Of a stretch of 64,000 nucleotides of DNA, positions 10,593-21,689 are shown piece by piece. The position numbers and the translations under genes were made by a program. The first letter of the stretch is position 1. Each line of letters begins with the position of its first letter. This DNA comes from Anthoceros angustus (taxonomy: Eukaryota; Streptophyta; Anthocerotopsida; Anthocerotales; Anthocerotaceae), in assembly GCA_010909165.1 (NCBI GenBank), contig MU008206.1, positions 1 to 64,000 of the forward strand, written 5' to 3'. Under the pieces are notes generated by a model. That model worked only from the letters and a program-made list of their open reading frames with translations, was not told the DNA's origin and ran no database searches.

Positions 10593-12620
10593 TCAATCCA
10601 AAATCTCGTTCTGACTCTCGATCTTTGCCTTCTCTCTGTCCTTGGAGTATGTGAAGTACAAAAGGTTAACCACGAGAATCACAAGGAGGAAGGGAAATGT
10701 GATCATGGAAAATAGCCCCTTGGCCAGAGCCCAAGCATTGCCCAAGTCTGGAGCGAACGAGGACTCGTCAATAACATATCCAAAAAGCCGCTCCGCAAGA
10801 AGACCCACCAGTGGCGTCCCAGCTGCTGCAATGGACTTCTCTATGGTCAAGTCAATAGCATACACAGTGGTGTGCAGATGAGTGGGCACTATTTCAGCAA
10901 ATAAGGGCCAGTTAGTGGCTGGTGAGTTCCAGGACATGAAAAAACCCATGGAAAAAAGAATGAGCCCATAGAGCCATCCGTAATTGACTCTCTGCGGCAC
11001 AACAAGCAGCAACAAGGCGGACAAGGGGATGCCAGACCCGGCACTGAACTGTGAGCATAGGATACGACCCGCGTTTGGGGCTAGGCGTGAAGATAAATCT
11101 CCCAGCCAGCCTCCAAAGACGGAACCGAACATGTTGCCTATGGACAAAAGAGCAACCAGAAGAGCAGCCGAACCATGACCAAAACCCAGCAGTTCCAGCC
11201 AAAGAGTGAAGAATGCCATGGCATTCCAAGGAACCTGTCCCACAACTCCTTGGCCTACGATAACTTGGAACGTAGGGACTTTCAGGACTTTTCTTGTGCC
11301 CTTCCATAACTCCTTCAACTGTAACTTGTAATGAGCTCTGTCGGGAAGTAGTGCCTCTTCCTCACCACTGACACAAAGGCAGGAGCTTTAGCATTACCGA
11401 ATTGACCTGCTTTATTCAAACCGCAAAACTGCACAGCGTCATTAGAGGTGAGCGAGACACCCAATATAGGAATAGAAGTCGCTTACGCACCTGATAGGCC
11501 GGACAGGTAATGGCCTCACAAACTCCTGGCCAAGATGGCAAATTGCCAGTCCAAGCATCAGGCTGAGCAATGCAACAAAGAGGAAAGCAAACCTCCAACC
11601 TGCTATGCCAAGCACCGTTCTCCCTGCCAGCAGCGTTGCAAAGACGCCTCCAATCAAGTTACCCAGCTGTCCAGCGGCATGCAGCCACCCAAATCCAAAA
11701 CCTCGCTCATTTTCCCTGTAGATGTCGGCAACAATGGACTGTATTGCTGGGATAACAATAGCAAGTCCAATGCCATTGAATGCTTTCACTATGGCTGCCT
11801 GTTCAAGCCATGGATCATACCCATCGTGAAAATGATGTACCACATATACAGACAAAGGTTGCAGTCCTGAAGGTAATAAAGACAGGTACCGGCACCTTGT
11901 AAATCTTAAAGCAACATGCAGGGTTTTGAAACACCCGCCACAAGATGCCTGATCAGAGGATTTAAAAAAAAAATTGATAGCGCACTGAAACGAGCAGGCA
12001 ATCTCTGCATGAATAAAGAAAGGCGGGTTGGACAGAAGTCATAGCTCACATACCCAAGCAAAAGGTCGTACACGTCCATCTGGACAAAACCATTTCCACC
12101 ACAGACAAGTACCTGCCAGAAGGAGTTGCAGAGACCCAGGGCCGCAGTGGCCGCAGCCCAGGCCAATGCTCCAGCCGCGATGATATTAACCCTGTTGTGC
12201 GACAGTGCTAAGTACGCTGCCAAAGGGGAGGCAAGAGCCTGAACCAGCGCTCTAATGAACGTCAACGAGCCCAGAGCTGACGGGCTCACTCTAAATGCCT
12301 GCCCAACCTAAACAAACACTAGAGAGATTCAACCACCATCAGCGGCAGCAGTGGTGATCCCACAGCAACAACCGAAATATTGACCACTACCAAAATTTGA
12401 ACACTTCACAAGGACATTCATCCAACGAACGGAGCAACGCCTGGCAACACAACAAGCACGTATCCCCAGCAAAAACAGTCCTTCGGCAAAACAAGTTCTT
12501 CCGCGAGTTAAATGCGGCAGGAGTCACTTGATCGTAAACGGCGGGCAACAGCGCCTCGTCAGCGCGCTCCATGATGGCTGCCAGGTTGACCAGCAGGAGC
12601 GTCAGGCTGGAAGACTCCAT
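10593..12620 (-). CDS. Major facilitator superfamily transporter, At1g78130 (UNE2)-like
   Basis: Four exons on the minus strand join in frame with GT-AG introns: 12,620-12,528, 12,307-12,113, 11,798-11,491 and 11,367-10,593, giving 456 residues. The N-terminus SLTLLLVNLAAIMERADEAL and the segments LPAVYDQ/VGQAF, ALGSLTFIRALVQA, NGIGLAIVIPAIQSIVADIY, GFGFGWLHAAGQLGNLIGG and SWNSPATNWPLFAEIVPT follow the plant MFS subgroup represented by At1g78130. About twelve membrane helices are expected, with the MFS loop motif around GGWLGDLSSR. The substrate is unknown. The exon 1-2 join is supported by restoring the family sequence LPxVYxxVGxAxxxxPxxLGSL exactly. It is divergent from the GT8 gene, 624 bp away. 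Confidence 0.9.
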
Positions 12621-13244
12621 TCCGTAATGCCCTCCCCCTCCCTAGCTCCCTCAAAGCGCAGCGTTCCTGTGCTCGACGTAGGTACGTATGCATTCTGAAT
12701 TACGTCCACATATTTACGTCGGATAATATTGACGATACGTGGCATAATTTGTGAGCTAATCTGCTGTGGCGCTCAATTGATCTGTTTCCAAGCAATTCCC
12801 CTACTACGAGGTGATTTGTGCACTGAAGAGCGGGAAGAGCGTGGGATATGACCTTGACAGTGTCCTTGGTTTTCCAGCCAGGATTGTGTAGGTCTCGTCA
12901 ATCACACTCTTTGGCTTCTTTTTCGCTTGCTGGTGCGCGGTAGCTGGACGTCGGCGGCATTACGGGCAACATCGCACCAACTTGGAGGTTGGGAAAGGCA
13001 GCTGCGGATGCTGTGCATTGCAGCGAGTGGAGTTTCTCCTATGTGGGTCTACTGGGGCTCAGTCTATGGGGTGAATGAGGGGCAGCCCATGAGCCCGCTC
13101 TAGTTTTCAGGCATCTGGTGTGCGCGAACGTGCTCGTCTCACTGGGGCTGCCACAGCTTTCTAAATGTTGGTTTCTGCCTCCTTGTCCTCACCAATTGTG
13201 TTGTGGGTTGTGGGTTGTTTCCAGGAAGCTCGTTGATTGTCGTC
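12621..13244. other. Intergenic region between two divergent genes
   Basis: This gap must contain the promoters and 5' untranslated sequences of the MFS transporter (-) and the GT8 gene (+). It is AT-richer near 12,700-12,800. I see no clear TATA box that I would assign. Confidence 0.4.
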
Positions 13245-15353
13245 ATGGACTTTGTGGAGGCGTACAGGGCTCGCAACAGTAGAGTTCTGGAGCTGCCTTT
13301 CTCATTCATCAAGTGCTGTATCTTGTTCTGGCTGTGCGCCACTCTGTATCTTCAGCTTCGTGCATTCCATTACGCGAATACTCCTCTTCTCCGTGCTTCC
13401 ATCATCCCAGCCAGCTCCCTTCACCTTTTGGACCAAGTTGATGTGGATGTGTCATCGTCCTTCTCCAAACAGTCCGGTGGCAAGTCTGCTGCCTCTATGC
13501 GGGGGAGAGTGCAGAATTGGGATGATGCTTCCAGGCGGAGGTTGACCCAGGATGACGAATCGAGAGCCCTCATGGGCAGAAGTGGCTCAGCAGGGCTCAG
13601 CAGATCAGTCTTGAATGCCTTCGAGGGTAGCACTGATGTGAACATGCTGGAAAGCAGGTCCGCGTACGTGGTCGTCATCACCAAATGTTCTCTGGTTGAA
13701 CCAGCTCTGGTGCTTGCTCAGAACCTTCGGTTTGCAGGCTGCAAGGCTGATTTGGTCCTAATTCTGACTGCGGCCGAGTGCTCCTCGGATGACCGTCTGC
13801 CACTTCATTTCACCAACGTTACCATAGCTGAGGAGGTTGAGAACAGGTATGAGAGCAAGGGCTTCAACAAGCTTTTGGCATGGAAGTTGACCAACTACTC
13901 CAAAGTGCTGTATCTGGATGTAGATGTGCTGCCTCTTGTCAACTTGGACCACCTGTTTTCTCACCCCACTCCAGCCATGGCGCCGGATGTGTATGCTGCG
14001 ACGAAATTCAACTCTGGTATTATGTTGCTTGAGCCGTCTGACGCTGTTTTCACGGACATGACAAACCAGCTGGACCACTTGTCTTCTTACAACGGCGGTG
14101 ACCAGGGGTTCCTGAATGCCTATTTTAGTGATTGGTACAGCCTTCCTTTTGAGCATAGATTACCAGCGGGATACAATTCGGTGCTATTTTTCCCTGATTA
14201 CTACCACCCCCCTGCCTGGTTTGATCTGAACGCTCCCAAGTCTTTCTTCGGCCCCATCAAGGTTGTGCATTTTGCCAATCCCTGGTTCAAGCCTTGGATG
14301 GAAGGGGCAACCGTCGAAGATGGAAGGCCTTCTCAAGCTGCTACAAATATTTGGGCTTCCACCTGGCAAAGGACGAAGCAGCTTCTTCAGGCCAATGGTT
14401 GGAAGCCGTTCACTGCGGCCATCGACTATCCGCCAGAAGAAGTAAAGGCGTATACGGTGCAGGATAGGCATGTGGGTAATACCATTGTTCCATCCACCAA
14501 AGCAATATATCCTCCTGCTCCCAAGTGGGAGTCTTCTGTGCGAGAGGCTTTCATCACTGTGGCCACAAGCGAAGAGGATGTTTTGGCTGCAGGTGTTTTT
14601 GCCTATTCATACAATCTTCAGCATAAGGCGGCTCAAATTGAGCGACCACTAATCCTTTTGGTGCTGCGTTCAGTACCAAGGGAATATTGGGCTCCTTTCA
14701 AGGGCCTCTTCACTAAAGTCCGAATAGTGGATCCCATAGTAGATGATGTGGAGCAGGAGCAGGGGCAAAATGTGTGGAAGGCCTTCATCGTGTTGCATAT
14801 ATGGAATCAAACTAGATTCGACAAGCTGGTGTACATGGATCCCTACTCGCTTGCTGCAGACAACTGTCACGGCCTCCTTGAGTACAGGGCTTTTGCAGCA
14901 ACCCCGAGCTTGCTTCCTCCTGACAGCTTTTCTTCTAGAGTGATGGTTGTGCAGCCACATTCTGCAACTTTCGCAGAGCTGGTGAAGCGAGTGAAGGAGT
15001 TCAAGTGCTCACTGGGGGATCCACAGTCTTGCCTTGAGGAGTTCCTCAACTTCTACTACTCTGACTGGTATTCTCGACCAGCAGCACACCGAATCTCGCT
15101 GTCATATGCAGTGGATGGCTGGTTCAAGCAGGGTTTAATGAGCTACTTGTCTCCTTGGCGGAGCCTGGTCTTTGACAGGCGTGCGGTCCCGTGGAGTCGT
15201 GCCATCCGAGAGGACAGGGTAATCGACAGGTTTGAATCGTCAGTGCAGTGGGTGAACGCTTTTTGTTCTCTGAGTTATAAGCAGAGGAGTACTTTTCCAA
15301 AGCTGGCTTTCCGTTTTTGCACGAAACGGAAGAAGAATCACTCCGGCAGCTAG
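13245..15353 (+). CDS. Tandem GT8-domain glycosyltransferase (plant glycogenin-like)
   Basis: Intronless frame of 702 residues from the first in-frame ATG at 13,245. A short cytosolic tail and one hydrophobic segment (FIKCCILFWLCATLYLQL) make it a type II Golgi-type membrane protein. The first catalytic domain (about residues 140-360) has the glycogenin-family features: YVVVITKCSLVEPALVLAQNLR, LDVDVLPLVNLD with the metal-binding DxD at D225/D227, FNSGIMLLEPS, NGGDQGFLN and VVHFANPWFKPW. A second, related but degenerate GT8 unit follows (about residues 430-690) with FITVATSEEDVLAAGVFAYSYN, FDKLVYMDPYS in place of DxD, and FYYSDWYSRPAAHRISLSYA. The second unit has lost the DxD and is probably non-catalytic. 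Plant relatives include PGSIP/GUX-type transferases; donor and acceptor cannot be decided here. Confidence 0.88.
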   Translation: MDFVEAYRARNSRVLELPFSFIKCCILFWLCATLYLQLRAFHYANTPLLRASIIPASSLHLLDQVDVDVSSSFSKQSGGKSAASMRGRVQNWDDASRRRLTQDDESRALMGRSGSAGLSRSVLNAFEGSTDVNMLESRSAYVVVITKCSLVEPALVLAQNLRFAGCKADLVLILTAAECSSDDRLPLHFTNVTIAEEVENRYESKGFNKLLAWKLTNYSKVLYLDVDVLPLVNLDHLFSHPTPAMAPDVYAATKFNSGIMLLEPSDAVFTDMTNQLDHLSSYNGGDQGFLNAYFSDWYSLPFEHRLPAGYNSVLFFPDYYHPPAWFDLNAPKSFFGPIKVVHFANPWFKPWMEGATVEDGRPSQAATNIWASTWQRTKQLLQANGWKPFTAAIDYPPEEVKAYTVQDRHVGNTIVPSTKAIYPPAPKWESSVREAFITVATSEEDVLAAGVFAYSYNLQHKAAQIERPLILLVLRSVPREYWAPFKGLFTKVRIVDPIVDDVEQEQGQNVWKAFIVLHIWNQTRFDKLVYMDPYSLAADNCHGLLEYRAFAATPSLLPPDSFSSRVMVVQPHSATFAELVKRVKEFKCSLGDPQSCLEEFLNFYYSDWYSRPAAHRISLSYAVDGWFKQGLMSYLSPWRSLVFDRRAVPWSRAIREDRVIDRFESSVQWVNAFCSLSYKQRSTFPKLAFRFCTKRKKNHSGS

Positions 15354-16574
15354 TGCGGTGGCTGAGCCGCCAAGCTGGAGGATGAAGGTAGTTCACCCTG
15401 TATAGTAGTAGTTCGTTCTTGACCTATTATATTCCATACTGGTGGCCCAAAGAGGCCCACACTTAGGTGTATACAGATGCTCAAGCTTGTAGGATGAAGT
15501 GTCCATCTCAAGTGATGAGCCTTTGGTAGAAGCAGTAGGAGCCTTGGTGATAAATGCCTAAGGTCTGCAAACAGGCGAAGCCATTCATTAGAGCCCCTGG
15601 CTCAAGTGATCGCATCAGATCTTGTGTGTTCGTCATTCAAGTAAGAGTGGTACGGTGAAGTGGGCATCGGCTGCCTTGGTTATACATATGTGTCCGAGAC
15701 GATGGTTGTCACCTGATTTGTTATAGACCAAGGTTGTTCCCAAGCAATCCCTGCGTGGCTTCCCCATCGATACCATATGGCCATTAAGGAGGACGGTCTG
15801 AAAGGCCACCTCATCACGGGAATAACCTCCGGTTTTCGGACGGGACATCCATCCCTCGACAATCGTGCATGCCTAACCGCGCGCCGTTTCCAATCGTGCG
15901 ATCCCGGTTCCCTACATGCTCGCCAGGGCGCCCGCTTTTCTGTCTCGCGGTTGCCAATACAATTCATGCCCCCCCCTCGCCGAGGGCATCGGCTGTCAAT
16001 ATCCCCTCCTTTGTCACCTTATGGGGATAGCTCTTAGATAGGGTGCGGAAACCCGGAACCATGCGGCACATTTTAAAACCGTGCGGTATTCATTAGGGTT
16101 TTACGCGGAAGGCCGCGCGGAAGTTCCGAGTTTCTGGTTCTCCGTCCATCCCGGTGTCCCAACGGATGATGATGTGGCACTCTTGATCGTACGAGCCAGC
16201 ATTAACGGCCATCGGTATCGATTTGCAAGCAACATCCAATGGCCATAGGTGTCGACGAGGAAATGATGAAAGTTACGAAAGGATGGGATGCAAAAACAAT
16301 CTTGCCCTGACTAGAAGGCAAAGGATTGATTGATGACGAGGAAAAGAACCCGGTGAAGGTCCGCACATCTGTGTGCTTGGCAGACTGCCAGAATGGAGAT
16401 TGCATATTGCTTAAGTAATGTAACACTATGCTTGACACATTTGCCGATCAGAAATCCATTGCCTGGCGGCAAGCATCTGGAAGATCGCCTTAAGCACAAG
16501 GCAACATACAGGATCAATTTTATTCATGAAATGGTAGTAAGCAGACCACCAGGAAGAAGAGAATCGTTGCACAC
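15354..16574. other. Intergenic stretch without a recognisable gene
   Basis: It lies between the stop of the GT8 gene and the stop of the minus-strand mTERF gene. Short open frames occur on both strands but none resembles a known protein. Several GCGG-rich words appear near 16,050-16,130. Part of it will be 3' untranslated sequence of the two flanking genes. Confidence 0.4.
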
Positions 16575-17219
16575 CTACATCCTGGCCCAGCAGCGTGTAC
16601 ACAAGGCCTGGCAATCGCCTTTGCAATCAATTTTGAATCCCAATGCGCCAGGAGTTCGGAGAAGCAGGTTCTTCAGCATGTTTCCTGAAATACCCCATGA
16701 ATTCTCCAAGAGCGCCACATTTTTCTTCATGTCCTCTTCAACAAGCAGTCCTAACACTTCGGGGAACTTTTGCAACAATTTCCCAAGCTCGGGGTCCGAT
16801 AGGCCAAGCTCCCTAAGGTAACTTAGCACTGCGGCGACAGAATCCGGATCGGGCAGTGTCCTGTCCTTCTGCTCTCCCCAGTAGGCAGACCTTCTCCATC
16901 CGAATGCTTTTGAGACTATCCCATGGGCCTCCTCTGCGCTGAACCCCAGGTTAATCACGCCCTCACAGCTCCGTCGCCACATCTCTTGCTCGATTGCGCT
17001 CAGCTCCGTGGTCTCCGACAAGGCTGCACTGTCCCTTGTACTTGCCACGCACAAGATCGGGCTGGCCAGCCGGTCGGTTGTCCATTCACACACATTATGC
17101 GCGTCCCATGGCTGAAAGGTACCTGCTCCAAAACCTCTCGATGCACGCCCCCTTTCTGCACGTCTGACTCTCCTTAGAGTACTTTCGGCAGAACTTGAAC
17201 ATGGACAGGATGCCTGATC
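16575..17219 (-). CDS. mTERF-family organellar protein, last exon (5' end unresolved)
   Basis: The minus-strand frame is open from about 17,219 to the stop at 16,575. The C-terminal part is a clear plant mTERF protein: EQEMWRRSCEGVINLGFS, KAFGWRRSAYWGE, YLRELGLSDPELGKLLQKFPEVLG, NVALLENSWGISG, LLRTPGALGF and the ending DCKGDCQALCTRCWARM. The Cys-rich ending (DCKGDCxxxCTRCW) marks a small plant mTERF subgroup. The exon probably starts after the acceptor TTGTACAG near 17,220; its first part (RRVRRAERGRASRGF) is basic like an organellar transit peptide. No in-frame ATG exists, so a small first exon must lie upstream, perhaps within 17,270-17,470. mTERF proteins bind organellar nucleic acids and affect transcription, termination or splicing. 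Confidence 0.8.
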   Translation of the reverse strand, partial: DQASCPCSSSAESTLRRVRRAERGRASRGFGAGTFQPWDAHNVCEWTTDRLASPILCVASTRDSAALSETTELSAIEQEMWRRSCEGVINLGFSAEEAHGIVSKAFGWRRSAYWGEQKDRTLPDPDSVAAVLSYLRELGLSDPELGKLLQKFPEVLGLLVEEDMKKNVALLENSWGISGNMLKNLLLRTPGALGFKIDCKGDCQALCTRCWARM

Positions 17220-20037
17220 CTGTACAAAGTCGAGGCAAGAGTTAGTGACGGCTCAGACGTGTGACAGCCAGAGATTAGAATTCGTTGCTGAACAAACACG
17301 CCTTGGCACGGTGTGCTCCAGAGAAAGTGCGATCCGCCACATTGTATGGCAGACAAGAGCCTGCCGTACGGAACTGTGCAGCAGTGAGTTGCATCCTCCT
17401 AACTTCGCCAATGCCTGAGGTCCGCGGGGTCTCAGCAAGAATCCAAGAGATTACCAGAGGCAACTTCCCGAAAAACCCGTCTTCTTCTACGCCGGGGAGT
17501 GGAATCGCTCTCCAGTCTCACCCGCACACACCCGTCGATAGACTCCGGTTTCCTTAACCGACAGGGCGGTTGGGTTGAGGGTTTAACGCCTCGTTGAGGA
17601 AGCTGACAAGCGGATAAGTTGATTTATGTTTGCTGAAACCACACCTCACAGCACGCCTCCTGCGTCTGACCTCCTTTGCTGATGTGCCCAGTTGCCCTGG
17701 TCGTGAGCTGCATTTTCGTTGTGGGCTGCATCAGGTCATGTGATGGTCATGTTGGAGGGGAACTTGGAAGATCGGCATGGAGGTCAGATGCAGGATTCCT
17801 GGCATTGTGAGGATTCCTGACGCCGTGAGGCGTCACATCCTGAGGCTGATAGCTCACTGGAATCATCCATGCACTGGATGATATAAGCGAGCAGACAGAG
17901 CTGATTGGCGCAGCAGACCTGATGATTGTTGAGTGTGCAGGATGAAATGCTCGAGCAGGTAGGTGATGAGGCCACGAGCATTACGAGCTTACCAGAGGGA
18001 CCTAATGTTAAGAATGAGACCCTGAGTTAGTGACACTATTAGTGATACTGTGCAAAACAGAGATAGTTGCTGGCGATTCCAGGCAAGAGGATGGGTCTAG
18101 GTGGTGTATGCTAGAGGGACATTTGAGTTGTGAGGATTCCAAGCAGGTCTTGGTCTTTAGTGGACCCAAGTGAGAAGCTGCTGGCGAAGGCAGTGACTAT
18201 GGTTTTGAGCAGAGTGTATGGAGCACATTTCTCTGACTAACCCATAGGTTCCGGCCATCCAAAGGCTGCCACTCTGGTATGCTGCAAATGAAAACGAAGT
18301 GGAGGGGATTGGTTTTTTCTTTGGGAAATATGACATCAGGAAGTGTTACGACCTTATGAATCAACAGCAATCCGTCGTGTTTTGGAGGAGAACAAAGAGA
18401 ATCACAACAGTTCGTTGATTTGGTGCTGAAATGTCAGATGGCGGTGCGTGTCTGTGATGAACTGAAGGATATCCCACCTGAGAAGGGCTTTCCAAGAGGT
18501 AGTAGAATTCTCACTGCTCTTTGCAATCTCTATTTGGACTAGCTCCATCAAGAAGCTTTTTTACATGCAACAAGAGTATGAATACACTCGGGACATAGAG
18601 AGATGATCTGCAGCAGGACACAGATGACCAGGAAGAAGAGTCCTCAGGCAGATGAGGAAAACACATATCGGAAGGGGGATGCAAAAGTAAGAGTACGATA
18701 CATTTGTCATGGTGATGAGTTCCTGGTTGGTTTCACTGGCCCAAAACCTTTCATGAAGGGCCTCCTGCACTAGATTCAGGACTTTTTGAGAAAGAGCAGA
18801 TATCCATTAGGCCTAGTTTGACCATCTTGTGCATGGGACTGGTGAGCACGTCAGGCCTATCGGGATGAGAGTTGCCGGGCTTCCGGAGGCCAAAGAAATG
18901 AGATGTGATGCAAAGGGGATGGAGAAGTGTTGGTGCTGAAGGCACGTCTCAAGCCGGTTGCAAAGCAGCGACAAGAGAGCTGGCATATTCCAGCTGAGGA
19001 ATCGTATCCTGCTTGCCTGGGAGAGGGCTTTCAAGAAAGTCAGATCAACTGTTGCTTCTAGCATGGAAGCACAAACATGTTCTGCACAAGAAACAGGATA
19101 GTCACATGTACCTTGGAGATACTGGAAGATAGTCACATGTACCTTGGAGAAACTTGAACATGGTGAAAGCAAGCACACAGTTCTGGAGTTGCTGGAAAAG
19201 GAGGTGGTGGACATGATGAAGGTCCTGACTTGGAATCCCCGATGAGATAATGGAGGCTTATGAAATTTTGACGCAGGTGATGCAGGAGTTCTTGGACGAG
19301 GAAGATACGGCAGAAGCCGAACTAGCAGATGTCACTCTGAGGGTGAGCAAGGGGGTGGGAGTCCAAAGGTGAAACAAGGACCGCAATACTATTCCTTTGC
19401 AGGTCTTAGCCTCGGTGGGGGGATAACAGATATATTGAGGAAGAAACGTGTGATACTTTCAGAAGGGTTGTCCCCACTCACTCGGGCCAAAAGTCAACCT
19501 TCCACAGGTCATATCCTACAAAGCATCTAGCGCTTGTGCCCTTCTCACTTAGAATCCTTGTTATTCTCGTAACCAAGCACCAGAGTAGCGCTAGATAGGT
19601 GATGGTGAAGTAAACTCGGGACTTGCATATGTTCGAAGACTGCAAGATGATCGCCAAGTTTCCAAGCTGAGTGGAGTACCAGGAGATGGTGTACGAATTG
19701 ATCCGTGAAGTAAAGGACCTTACCTGTTACTCCAGGAGAACGGTGGACAGAATCGGGCCTTTCCGTGTTGCAGGGACTTGTGCTCAAAGGCCTCTATGTT
19801 CCTTGTGTATCTGACACTGCCGTGGAGGTGGGGCCCGTCCTGCCTTGCTCCGTGTCTATGACAAGGTGCCAGCCTTCTATTTGACACAAGGTTGTTTTGT
19901 GTAGGGTGATGTCGCTGGGATTTCGTCGCCTCATACATTTTTTAGCAGGTCGAGGGTGGGGTACCCAAAGACATGTTGTTGCTGCCCACGCCAAATTCCA
20001 TTTCTGGGAAGAAGAAGAAGAAGAAGAATTTTATTTA
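17220..20037. other. Gene-poor stretch, possibly decayed coding or mobile DNA
   Basis: Open frames are short and interrupted. Around 18,270-18,540 the plus strand has disconnected coding-like pieces (for example FFFGKYDIRKCYDLMNQQQ and FVDLVLKCQMAVRV) in different frames. I do not recognise the family; they may be the remains of a transposon or pseudogene. A GAA tract lies at 20,009-20,029 beside a hairpin motif. The upstream exon of the mTERF gene may lie in the first 250 bases. Confidence 0.35.
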
Positions 20038-20070
20038 AGTCCACTAAGGACGGATTTCCGTCATGGGACT
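20038..20070 (-). repeat. Conserved hairpin next to a GAA/TTC tract, putative retroelement 3' end
   Basis: Two nested inverted repeats are visible: AGTCC...GGACT outside and GACGGA-TT-TCCGTC inside. Read on the minus strand the hairpin is followed by an A/T-rich spacer and then a TTC run, the layout of a 3' stem-loop plus short-repeat tail of a non-LTR element or SINE. A near-identical hairpin occurs at 47,093-47,126. Confidence 0.5.
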
Positions 20071-21689
20071 TGGTACTTAACAACTTGTATCATGGTATGC
20101 CTAAGCTACTTGCACCAAGGGCATCCATTCCCTTTAAGCACCCCATCTAAGTATCGATCAGGATGCTTAATAATCACGTCCTTATAAATGTGTGTCCATT
20201 TGGCCTAAGCCATTTGGACACACATTTGGAAGGCTTCTGAGACGTGTTCCAAAGCTGGAGGCACGTAAATCGTTGTATGTGGCTGACGACGTGTATGTTT
20301 GCTGGTTTCCTGGATCGGAGCAGGATGTTTGCTGTGCGCAGAGGAGGATGTTGAGGTGTGTAGAGAACTAGTGTGATTGTGAGAGGGTGGTAAATTTGGG
20401 ACATAATTGCCGCTCCAGTGGCGTGAGGGGGTGGTTGGTTGAAGGTAAACGTCAGGGAGTGACACGTTGGTCGCAGGCTGTTCGGCTGATGAGGATTCAT
20501 CATGCGAGCATTCCTTCCCTATCACTGTTGGACACGGGAGATGGGACGAGCAGAGGGTGCGTGTGCGTGTGGTTTGGATATTGAGTGCGGGTTCCCCGGA
20601 AGTTGAGCAGGAACCGCAGAGGCGGTGTCGCTCCTGCCGGCTCGCAGACTGTATGCATGCTGCCGTCTACATGCATACAAACATCGATCTTGTATGTTGT
20701 ATCAAACGACTACAAACCTGATTCCTCATTAGGGTTATGTACAGGGCGGCTAACTCTTGCAGCACCGTGGCCAGTTTATTGGAGGCCGCGCGCACTTAGC
20801 AGCCATTATGGGTGCATTGATGTGGTCTTTTGAACAGAAGCGGCAGGCTTGGGAGGGCACTTGTAGAATGCGGCAGCAGGCAGGCTGCACCCAGTCGGAA
20901 AGTGTGGAGCAGCCCGGCTGCTACTGTATGTAGATGCAGCCTGGACCCCCGGTGACACCCGTGACCAGGCTTGATGATCCTTGCTGTAGGGCCTCCCAAG
21001 TTTTGCCTCGCCTTGGCTTCCTCACAAGCTGGCGGAATCAGCTGCACGGAACCCCACAGGCACACAAGCACAGACCATTTGCCAGGCCCCGGCGATGTTC
21101 ACATCGCACACAGGGTCCGGCTTGCATGTACTGTACGCAGCTTTTGGCGAGAATGTCGCTGTCTGGCAAGGGTGGCAGCCCAAGACATGGTATTGCCAAC
21201 CGGGACAGCGATGTCATTATGTCTGTAGGTATCAGTACCCACAGGTTTGGGTGCATGATAATAGTGGGACATGGATTCCCTCGCCTTATCTTCATTCGCA
21301 TTCTCTTGTTGTGCGCTTGCTGGCACTGGCAGGAAAAGGCCCGGTTCATGCTATGTGCCCGTGTTCGAGATGGCCTGCAGTCACATTGGCCCCTTCTCGT
21401 CCCTACCTCGGCCGGGCATGGCATTTTCCCGCCCGCGACCCGCCCTAAAGCCCCCAGGCGAGAAACTGGTTTCCTCCTCGATCAATGATCAATGAGGAGC
21501 GGTGTGGCGGACCACATTGTTTTTAAGGCTGACCCATTTTGCACGGCAAACCTCACTCATTTTGCTGAGTATGAACCGAAACACAGTTTACCGAAAATGG
21601 CCTCGTAAGGTAGAAGGTTTGGGGCCCGGGCGCAGGCGAGGCGAGGTGAGGAGAGCATCCCATATGAGAAAACCCATCCAGCGGAGACA
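20071..21689. other. Intergenic stretch without a recognisable gene
   Basis: Some open frames reach 180 codons, but they overlap on opposite strands and match nothing I know. GC content is moderate. The right border is where similarity to LINE copy B begins (around ACCCATCCAGCGGAGACAAC). Confidence 0.4.

Noticed and set aside
10593-11318. MFS transporter as a single 241-residue gene
   Set aside because: The frame is only the last exon. Upstream exons restore the conserved N-terminal half with proper splice sites.
20934-21488. A 184-codon plus-strand open frame
   Set aside because: Overlapped by frames on the other strand of similar length; no recognisable motif and no conserved neighbour.
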